Below, in pieces: positions 44,274 to 53,200 of a DNA stretch of 64,000 bases; position 1 is the stretch's first letter; each line of letters begins with the position of its first letter. A program made the position numbers and the translations under genes. Location: the NCBI GenBank assembly GCA_049890035.1, contig JBMHCG010000043.1:1-64000 (forward strand), written 5' to 3'. The stretch is from UBA11891 sp049890035. GTDB lineage: Bacteria > Bacteroidota > Bacteroidia > Flavobacteriales > Flavobacteriaceae. The notes under the pieces are model-generated. The model had not been told where the DNA came from. It worked only from the letters and a program-made list of their open reading frames with translations, and did no database searches.

Positions 44274-45175
44274 TGCATCAAAAATTTATCAAGTAAGTAA
44301 ATGATTTGAACCAAACTGATGTATCCAATACTAGCCAGAGTAAGAGATCGAGCTGCTGCATGTGTTTGTCGTTGCATGAGTTGCAGAGCAAAATACAGTA
44401 ATCCCAAACCGACAGCGCAGGTAGCAATGGCTCCTGTAAGAGTGAGTTTAAGAGTACCTGTGTAATGTGTGAAGGGCAAAAGCGAAATCAAGATTGTCCA
44501 AAGGGTATAAAACACGATTTGAAAGGCTGTTGCTTGATCTGGTTTTCCTGTTGGCAGCATTCGAAAACCGGCCTTTTGATAGTCTTCATCCAATTGCCAA
44601 CCAATAGCCCAGAAGTGAGGAAATTGCCAAAAAAATTGCAACATGAAAAGTGTTCCTGGCTCAATACCAAAACGACCCGTTGCAGCAACCCACCCCAGCA
44701 TAAAAGGAATGGCTCCTGGAAAAGCTCCCACAAATACTGATAACGGCGTTTTTGTTTTCAAAGGAGTGTATAAAGCCACATAGAGTAACAAAGAAAGGCC
44801 ACCAAAAAAAGCTGTCTTGAAATTTATTAAATACAAAAGGTAGATCCCCGAAATACTTAAAAAACTGGCAATCCCAAAAGCTGTCCCTTTTGTTAGCCGA
44901 CCTGTTGGCAGTGGGCGGTTACGGGTTCGCTGCATCAGCGCATCCAAATCACTTTCGATGATTTGATTAAAAGCGTTGGAAGCACCCACAAGAGCATACC
45001 CGCCGAAAAGTAACAAAACGAGAATGTTCCAATCAAATGTATCTGAGGCTAGTAAATAGCCTGCAAAGGAAGAAAACACTACGCTTAAAGCCAACCGCAT
45101 TTTGGTCAATTGAACCAGGTCGGTCCAGAAAGGCACTGTCGATAATTCCGTTTGGGCTTTGGTTCCCGTCTTCAT
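44270..45175 (-). CDS. ctaB: Protoheme IX farnesyltransferase
   Basis: 301 residues. UbiA-family prenyltransferase making haem O from protohaem. First Asp-rich motif NQIIESDLDALMQRTRNRPLP (Asp-x-x-x-Asp with following RTRNRPLP), second region WQLDEDYQKAGFRMLP. About eight to nine membrane helices. First gene of the oxidase operon, behind a good promoter. Confidence 0.94.
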   Translation of the reverse strand: MKTGTKAQTELSTVPFWTDLVQLTKMRLALSVVFSSFAGYLLASDTFDWNILVLLLFGGYALVGASNAFNQIIESDLDALMQRTRNRPLPTGRLTKGTAFGIASFLSISGIYLLYLINFKTAFFGGLSLLLYVALYTPLKTKTPLSVFVGAFPGAIPFMLGWVAATGRFGIEPGTLFMLQFFWQFPHFWAIGWQLDEDYQKAGFRMLPTGKPDQATAFQIVFYTLWTILISLLPFTHYTGTLKLTLTGAIATCAVGLGLLYFALQLMQRQTHAAARSLTLASIGYISLVQIIYLLDKFLMQ

Positions 45176-45191
45176 GGTCTCACTTAGACTG

Positions 45192-45199
45192 CAAAGATA
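45192..45199 (-). promoter_or_regulatory. Candidate -7 box TATCTTTG of the cytochrome-oxidase operon
   Basis: TAnnTTTG match on the minus strand, 16 nt before the ctaB ATG, in the 70-bp gap after the broken tonB copy. Confidence 0.6.
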
Positions 45200-45245
45200 G
45201 AATACAAAAAATTCCTAACCGCTGTTTGACGTATATTTTAAACCA

Positions 45246-45950
45246 TTATTGCAAACGAAAAGTAATGGGATAACTAAAAGGAACACGAACAGCTTGTCCG
45301 CGTTGCTTACCCGGTATCATTTTAGGGAGTTTTTGAATGATCCGCATGGCTTCTTTTTCCAAGTTTTTATCTGGCCCACGTACTTTTATTTCTACTATGT
45401 TTCCTTCCTGATCAATAACGAAAGATACGTATACACGCCCCTGGATGCCCAATTCTTGCGCAATTTCTGGATAGCGAAAAGTCTTGCGAACATGTCGATC
45501 CATGCGTTCTTGAAAGCATTGTCTTCGCTTGTTTTTAGGTAATTTTTCACAACCCGGAAACGTCGGTACTTCTTCAATGATAGCAAAGGGAACTTCTTCA
45601 AAAATATCATCATCCATAACTTCAACCTCTTCCATTATTTCCTCTTGATCGGTTTCTGTCGATTCGATGATCGTCTCTTCCACTTCTTCTTCATCCTCAA
45701 CCACTTCTATGACCTCGGGTGCGGCAGGCGGTGGCGGAGGGGGAGGGGGTGTTTTTATTTGCTCTGTAATAGGGATGTCTTCTTCATCGTCTTGCTCAAC
45801 ATCTAAGGCTTCATAACCGTAGGCACTTTTGTCATAGTTTTTCTATTCGATGAGGCGCCAGGCTGAAAACAGAACCAGTGTCAAGCCGATTACAAAGTAG
45901 AGGCTGCGATTGCGATTTAAATCGGCTTTTGGATTTTTTTTCGGTTGCAT
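45246..45950 (-). pseudogene. tonB paralogue broken by an amber codon
   Basis: Reading from ATG 45950 gives MQPKKNPKADLNRNRSLY, a membrane helix, and then TAG at 45843-45845 (codon 36). The frame continues intact past it for 199 codons: acidic stretch, nine-proline run, second acidic stretch and a full TonB C-terminal domain. The intact neighbour has Trp at the same place (IEWKTYEKS versus IE-stop-KNYDKS), so a single TGG-to-TAG change explains it. No frameshift or second stop. A GTG at 45704 could start a soluble fragment without the membrane anchor, which would not energise a receptor. Recent inactivation, suppression or a sequence error are the options. Confidence 0.85.
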
Positions 45951-45992
45951 TTCGATAAGATTTTGGTATTTGAAAGATACAAAAATCTTATC

Positions 45993-46020
45993 CAAAAAAA
46001 ATCCCGATTGAAATCGGGAT
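45993..46020 (-). terminator. Intrinsic terminator after the intact tonB
   Basis: ATCCCGAT (46001-46008) pairs with ATCGGGAT (46013-46020), loop TGAA, followed on the minus strand by at least seven T residues. It separates the two tonB copies into different transcripts. Confidence 0.85.
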
Positions 46021-46028
46021 CGTTTTTT

Positions 46029-46733
46029 TTAATTCAAACGGAATGTGATGGGAATACTAAAAGGAACACGTACAGGTCTACCGCGCTGTTTTCCTGGTGT
46101 CATTTTAGGTAATTTCCCTATGATTCGTGCTGCTTCTTTTTCTAAATTCTTGTCCGGGCCTCGCATGCGGATACCTGTGATACTTCCGTCTTTTGCGATT
46201 ACGAATTGTACATAGACCCGACCTTGGATACCCATCTCTTGAGCAATTTCAGGATATCGAAAATTTTTCCGGATATGACGGTTCATTTTATCTTGAAAAC
46301 AAGTTCTTCGTTCGGATTTAGCAACTTTTTCACAGCCAGGAAAAATAGGAACGTCCTCGATCACAGCAAAAGGAACGTCAATGTCTTCTTCGACTTCCTC
46401 AACTTCAACGATTTCAATAATTTCTTCTTCGTCAGTTTCCGTAGATTCAATAACTGTTTCTTCTACTTCTTCCTCATCCTCAACCACTTCTATAACCTCT
46501 GGAGCTGGCGGTGGTGGGGGTGGGGGTGGGGGTGTTTTTATCTGTTCGGTAATAGGTACGTCTTCTTCATCATCTTCTTCGACATTGAGTGCTTCGTAAC
46601 CATACAAGCTTTTTTCATAGGTTTTCCATTCAATAGCTTGCCATGAGACAAACAAAATGAAAGCCAAACCGGCTACAAAATACAGCCCACTGTTTTTGGA
46701 TAGATCGGCTTTTGGATTTTTTTTCGGCTCCAT
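46029..46733 (-). CDS. tonB: Energy transducer TonB
   Basis: 234 residues. N-terminal cytoplasmic stub, one membrane helix (about 16-32), then acidic and proline-rich spacer (PPPPPPPPPAPEVIEVVEDEEE near 70-95) and the C-terminal TonB domain (about 150-234; FRYPEIAQEMGIQGRVYVQFVIAKDG). Transmits proton-motive force to TonB-dependent receptors such as SusC-type porins. Two cysteines in FPGCEKVAKSERRTCF precede the domain, as in many Bacteroidota TonB proteins. Nearly identical in plan to the broken copy downstream, hence a tandem duplication. Confidence 0.93.
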   Translation of the reverse strand: MEPKKNPKADLSKNSGLYFVAGLAFILFVSWQAIEWKTYEKSLYGYEALNVEEDDEEDVPITEQIKTPPPPPPPPPAPEVIEVVEDEEEVEETVIESTETDEEEIIEIVEVEEVEEDIDVPFAVIEDVPIFPGCEKVAKSERRTCFQDKMNRHIRKNFRYPEIAQEMGIQGRVYVQFVIAKDGSITGIRMRGPDKNLEKEAARIIGKLPKMTPGKQRGRPVRVPFSIPITFRLN

Positions 46734-46824
46734 AGATATAGTTCGTAATAGAAAGCTAAACTAACAAAAAATGACAAATAAAAAAGCGTTCCCAAGGGTT
46801 TTTACATGGGTGATAGGCCAAAAA

Positions 46825-47205
46825 TCAACCGCTTACATGAGCCTTGTATTCCTCAGCTGTCATAAGACCTGTGGTATCATTTGCGTCTGCTAGGTTGATT
46901 TTTATCATCCAACCTTCGCCATAGGGATCCTCGTTTACTTTTTCAGGTGTCTCTTCCAGAGCTTCATTAAATTCGGCCACTGTGCCTGAAAGAGGCATGA
47001 ATAAATCTGAAACTGTCTTTACAGCTTCAACTGTTCCAAAAACAGCTTCTTGTTCGACCTCTTCATCCAGGGTGTCAACTTCCACATAGACAATATCCCC
47101 TAATTCGCCTTGAGCAAAATCGGTAATCCCGACAGTAGCTTTTTCGCCTTCAATTTTTACCCATTCGTGATCTTTAGTGTAGAACAAGGATTCTGGTACG
47201 TTCAT
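46825..47205 (-). CDS. gcvH: Glycine cleavage system H protein
   Basis: 126 residues from ATG 47205 (MNVPESLFYTKDHEWV), the normal family start. Carries lipoyl-lysine Lys63 in TVEAVKTVSDL and shuttles the aminomethyl group between P and T proteins. Other landmarks: GITDFAQGELGDIVYVE and NEDPYGEGWMIKI. P, T and L genes are not in the window. It follows sprA by 49 nt with its own -7 box. Confidence 0.97.
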   Translation of the reverse strand: MNVPESLFYTKDHEWVKIEGEKATVGITDFAQGELGDIVYVEVDTLDEEVEQEAVFGTVEAVKTVSDLFMPLSGTVAEFNEALEETPEKVNEDPYGEGWMIKINLADANDTTGLMTAEEYKAHVSG

Positions 47206-47221
47206 AGCTTTTTGTTTCCTA

Positions 47222-47229
47222 CAAAAATA
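47222..47229 (-). promoter_or_regulatory. Candidate -7 box TATTTTTG of gcvH
   Basis: Exact TAnnTTTG on the minus strand, 16 nt before the gcvH ATG, between it and the end of sprA. Confidence 0.5.
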
Positions 47230-47254
47230 AACGATTTCTAAGGGAAATGAAATG

Positions 47255-50200
47255 CTAGTTCCCAAAATTGTAGCGCAAGGTAAATCCAGAACGGATACTG
47301 GTCTGTGGAAAGGCAGTTGAAACCTCAAATTTGGAAAAATTATGGTCGTAAAAAAACAAGGTTGTCAGGTTTCGTGATAAATTGTAGTCTGCGGTCAATT
47401 TGATTGACAACAAAGTCTGCCCTGCGGTTACTTGGTTATTATTATAATCTAAATTACGTAGGACCGTGATGTTTCTACGATAAGAAAGATCCGCTTTGAT
47501 ATTCAAATCACCTGCCAGGGTTGTACGACGGCCGTTGAGACTGGTACGAATCCGTAGATCCTTAATCCGATACCCCATTCCAACGATATATTCATTTCCA
47601 CTAGATTCTGTTAGGAGACTGTTGTCAAGACTTAAAGATAGGGCTCGGTCCCGTTTTAGTTCAGCTAAAATTTTAAGTGAATTTTTGAATTCAACGTCCA
47701 ACCGTAACAAAGGGTTGAACTGTTCTACCAAATTGATATTCGAATACAGGCGTTCAGGGATGATATTCCCTGCGTTATCAGTAGCAAAAGGGTTTTGGGG
47801 ATCGAAATCCAAATTGGTTTGGAAATTGTTTACCGTATGACTGGCCCTGTAAGCATGGGCTATAGAAAAGCGGTTAAAAATATTTTTCAATGCTTTGAGG
47901 CTACTCAAACCTGTGTATTTTAAATTCCAATTGGGTAGTGGGATGGAGTAAATAGGATCGAGTCGGACTTTTGAAGGAGCTGTATCTGTATAAGCCGACA
48001 AAAAAGCAGCAATCAATACATTTTGTTGGTCTTTTCCAAAACCTTTGGGATAACCGCCTTCTTTATCGGCTGTGGGAATGCCCGAGGCTTGCGCCAGTCG
48101 TTCGGCTATGGCATACCGATTGGCCCGAAAGACATCAAAACTTGCATTGGTCACCCCACGTGTTCGATTGAATGCGGTTTTAATGAGTACAGTAGACATC
48201 CCAAAATTCCCAAAGGTATTGCTGTTTAATGGAACGTATTCTTGATTTTCAACTTGAAAATTTTCACGTATATTCTCAGAATAGCTTCTTTCAGCATTGA
48301 TATCCACAATAAAATCTTTAAAGGGATTGAACTGTGTGGAAAGGGTCAATTTACTATTGTGCACTTGGGTAAATGGTTCATTAAAATTTGGAAAGGCTGT
48401 TAAATGACCCCGCTTGGCCATTTCATAACGAACATCCTCTTGGCTTCCTAGTGTAAACCCAAAAGAAGGATCAAGTGTACCAAACCCACCTACACCCTGA
48501 AGATAACCAGGAAGTACTTTCCCATTGTTTTCAGAATAATTAAACTGGATCCTTTTAAAGGTGCTCAAACCATCAACGAGCGTTTTGAGAAGGTTATTAT
48601 CCTTTTCCTTTTTTTCTTCAGAGTCTTGCCCCTTGTTTTGTGCTTGTTTTGCTGCCAGTCGACGCTGTACCAAAGGAGAAAATTTGGCAGTCCCTTTTTT
48701 GAGACCAAGAATAGCGTATAAACGACTGAAAGAAATAGATCCCGCCAATGACTTTGTATTGGCATTTTGAACCGTATGCACCACTCCCAGCGGAATGCCT
48801 TCGGGGCTTACTACCTGAGCCAAGGCATCCGATCCGCGCTGCCAATTAAAGTTCCCCGTGTAGTTATAATTCGCATCAATAAAACTTAAAAATGGAATAT
48901 ACCGCAGGGGCAACTTATAATTCAGGACCAAAGATTGATTGTAAAGATTGCTCTCGCCCAAGTTCCATAACTCGTCCCATACATTCCTATTATAAGGGCT
49001 GCTTAGGTCTTTATTTTGTTCAAATACTTGGAAGGGCTTCCGAACGATATTGTTGCTCGAAGCCGTCAAGTTCATTCGCAATGACCGCGTGATGTTGTGA
49101 GTGATAGTATATGACCAATCCACCAAAAAATTGCGCTGTTGCAATTCCGGCAATGCCAATTGCTGGCTGGCGTCTACTCCTTCCAAAAATACCTCACGGA
49201 ATTTTTGATTGCGATAACGTCGATTGATGTTGGAGGTGAAACCGATGGCGTTGGGCAACGGAGAAAAGTTTACTTGCCGTAGCCATTCCCAGTATTGCTT
49301 TGATTGCAAACCCTTGATTTTCTGAAATGGGTTGATTTCAAAAGACTGAAATGTATGTCCGTAATTGGCTGCAAGCAACAGATTGATGTCCCGCAATTTT
49401 TCGACCTCAAAATCTTGGTGGTCTTGTTCATTGTAGGCATATGACAGGTCAAAATTTTCAGGGCTGTAGAATCGCGATTTTCCACTTGTTGCACTTTGTT
49501 TTCGCAATCCGATAACACTAATACTCTTCCGTTTGGTGTAATCGATTGCTTGCTGTCGAATCCGATCTTTCTGACCTGGGTTCTCTGTGCTTTCCAATCG
49601 GGTTTCCAACTCCAAATCTTGGTAGTACGGGTCGAATTCAGGGGTAATGATGGTCTCTCCCATACTAATATTTAAAGGTGCTTGTATGCCCCATTTTTGT
49701 GGGAATAGTTGCCCTACACTCAAATTGGAAACCATGTTGTACTGAAGTAATTCTTCGCGATTGCTGTTATTGGGTGACTGATCGATTCCCCCAAAACCAA
49801 TACTAGAATAGCGTCCTGTGGCAGATAGGGAAGCAAAATTAGCCATGTTCGCATCCAAGGCCCCTACGGCCGCCCAGCCGCCCTCCGAATCAATTCCTGC
49901 AATGCGTAATTCGTTGAACCAGACTTCGCCACACAAAACGTCACCAACCTGAGTTGATGGATTTTTTACCCCGATCATCAATGTCTTTATGCTGCCCAAA
50001 GAGGGATTCCCTTTTACAGAAAAACGATATTTTTTGGTTCCTGGGAGACTCGATACAGGGCTAAATTCTTGAACAGGATTGAGATTCTCGTCAAAATAGG
50101 CTGCCTTGCCCAAAGTAACGGCTTGGAGCGCTTTGGCTTTGAGAGCTGACAATTGTTCCAAAGTAACCTCAATGGAATTGGATTCCGGCTGCCATACTTC

Positions 50201-53200
50201 CTCAGGCGTGAGTTGGTTGCTCTCGTTGGCTTCATAAGAAGTAGGTTTAAGGGGAACTTCTATTTGATAATAATTGTCTTGATAATCGGTTCCCAAACGG
50301 ATAAAAGCTACCAATCTTCTGTCATACGCTTCCTCGTTGCCTTCCCCTGGGAGACGGATTTGTCCGGGTATGGACTCGGCATGCAAGTACATATGGAGCT
50401 TCTTGTATTGCCTCATGTCAACATCAACCGATTTGAAGATGGCTCGGGCATCTTGGGGTTGCAAATCACATACTCGAAAGGCAAGAGATTGTTCATTTTG
50501 ACGAACGATGGTGTTGTTTGTATTGACTTGCTCACGGACAATATCGGGGGGGAGTACATAATTTACTGGAATTCGATTTTCATTTTCTAAAATATTGACG
50601 GTACTGATGTCAACCGTTGTGTTAGGATTTTGGCTTATTTCTGGATTGAGTTGTTGCAAATAACGTCTCCAATCCCCTCGAACCAGTTCCAAAGTTCCAA
50701 ATCGAAAGACCACTGGCTGATCAAAACCACTTAACAACATGCGCATAAAACGAATGGAACGTAAGTCTTCAATAGAATTAATAGCATCAAAATAGTTTTG
50801 AAAGGCCGTTCCTTGGTAATATCCTTTTTGGACAGGGACTTTGAATTGAATCCATCGGGTGGTAATTTCGTCTCCGTTAGGGACTTCTACCTTGACGTTT
50901 TCACGAACATCCGTCACAAAAGGATGATTTCCAACAGTCATGTCGCGCGTAATGGGAACTCGGTATTCAAAATAGCTGTCAATAGTATTCATGCTCTGAT
51001 CCCTATTGATATCTTCAGTATCGGGTTCGGTATTGCTTCCACGGTCGGTATTAGAAAAGTCTATTGGTGAATTGCCTTCTGTCCCATTATAGTTTTTGTA
51101 ACGCTCTAAAATCCCCCCATCTGCTGCAAGGAAATAGGTATAATTATCACCTGCGGGGTCTTCGGGTGGTCCGTTGGTATAAATAGCCGCTTCTTGAGCG
51201 TCAGACAATCCGTCCAAACCAACATCTTGGAGTGGGCGATCCTCCGGCACAGTGTTAAAAGCGTATAACAAGGATTGTGTAGCAGGCACCTCACCCCACT
51301 CGGTATTATAAACCAAGGCCGATTCATCGGTCCCTGGCAGACCATTTTCATATTGCTTGCGACCGTCTTTAAGAATATCTTCCGAAATATTTCCCAAATG
51401 GAAAACCAATTCCCCTAATTCGTTTTTTTGTCCCTCCAATTCATTAAAGGTATCCAAGAGCCAAAATTCAATAAACTCAACATTGGATTGCTCAAAATTG
51501 GTGGCAGCCAGGGCGCGGGTAATACCTGCCCAGTTTTCTTGTGGTTGTTTGGCAAAATCTTCAGCAGTACTATTATTATAGGGCCCTCTTTCAGTTGGAT
51601 AATAAGCCAAATCCAAGGTGTTCTGAATGGTTGTTGTACCTTGAACCAAATCTTGTTCAGGAAAAATCTCTTGAATAGTAATCCGTCGGGTCGTATTCAA
51701 AGAAACATCGTTGTTATTGATTCCCGCTGGTCGGTTGCGCCAGAAAACAGGATCTAGGGTATACCAAGCTAGTTTCGCTCGTCCCAATCCTGTAGCCAAT
51801 CCTGAACTGGCTTCAGCTCCTTTGTAATTTTGGGCCGGAACACTAGCGAGCTTCCATGCTGTAAACCCCTTAACATCAATTGTGGTCTGTGCTCCTTCAA
51901 AATCATCCACATAAACAGTTGCTTCGCCTTGTAATTGGGTATTTCGTGGGTTACCTGCTCGCAGGGAAGCGATTTCACCACGAAAAGAAATTCGAGATGG
52001 AGCCTCTGTTTTTCCACCCGGCAAACGACTGACCAAACGGGTCAAAAAAGGAAGCTCTGTGGAAAAATTGGTATTAAAACCCAGCATCGTATTATTTACT
52101 GGTTCCGTGCCGTAATTGGCCTTTTGAGTCAGTGGATTTTCGCTCAAATTTAGTAATGTAGCACCGAGTACTACTTTTTCATCTACCTGATGCTGCAAGT
52201 TAAAACCAGAAAAACGCTTGTTCTGTTGATTGAAAAAAGAATTGTTCTCTACTGATATTTCAACAGGAACGTTAGAGGATTTTAGCCCTTCATCAATAAT
52301 GATAACCCGACCAATGTCATAGTTGACCGTATAATCGACACCTTCTTGTAAGATGCGTCCACCGGCAGTTACTCTAACGGAACCGCGAGGCACATTAAAT
52401 GCCCCAATGGGAATCCCCTCCCCTCCTTCCGATTTGTATCTTCCTTTGAGTTCAAATTTATTTTTTTCAGTAGCCTCGAGTGCTGCCGCTTTTGTTAAGG
52501 CATACATTTCTCGAAAAACATATTTTTTTTGGTTGGGGTTGTAGGTAGCGGGTTGGTCGTAATCGGCTTGTGTCTTTTCCGACTGAAGCAAATCAAATAG
52601 GAAAGAACCGAAGGGTTCTACGGTAGGAAAAATGATTCGCCCGTATTGGGGATCGATTGTGATTCCGGGAATGAAATCAAAAAACCCGTCACCTTGTGGT
52701 AGGGGGTCTTGATAATTGTTAAGTCGATCAAGCTGGAAGGTGTTCAATAATATCTGTTCTTCCAAATTGTCGGGCCATTGTGAAGAATCAACTGGACTCA
52801 TGTAATTAATAGGCGATGGGTCCGTGTAGAGGATGGACAGTCTGAATTCGTCCTCTGCCAATTGGAAGGCCCCTGTATTGTAGATATTTTTCATCATCAG
52901 ATCCCAGACAGGTTGTTTTACATTGGTCAGATTGCTTTTCAACATTTTAACCACTAGGTTGTTGTTTTGCACCTGTTGTTTTCCTTCCCCAGAACCGACG
53001 AGAATTTCGGTACTGGCCACGTCTCCATTCGCAAATTCCCCAACCTGATATACCTTTCCAGCATAGGTGTACTGGAAGGCAACCGCCAGCACCTCATCAT
53101 TACTCAATCGCTGATTGAGCGAAATATACCCCAGCTGTGGATGGAATTGATATTCGTTGGGTTGCAATTTGCGTGCACTTTCCAGAACAGCATAATCGAA

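Noticed and set aside
45246..45704. A separate gene beginning at GTG 45704
   Set aside because: It is the 3' part of the amber-interrupted tonB copy; colinearity with the intact paralogue extends well upstream.
46206..46646. Plus-strand open frame of 146 codons opposite tonB
   Set aside because: Low-complexity Phe/Asn and Gly runs produced by the acidic/proline repeats of tonB read backwards.
50153..50590. Plus-strand 145-codon frame opposite sprA
   Set aside because: Antisense to the conserved SprA sequence; no domain and no upstream signal.
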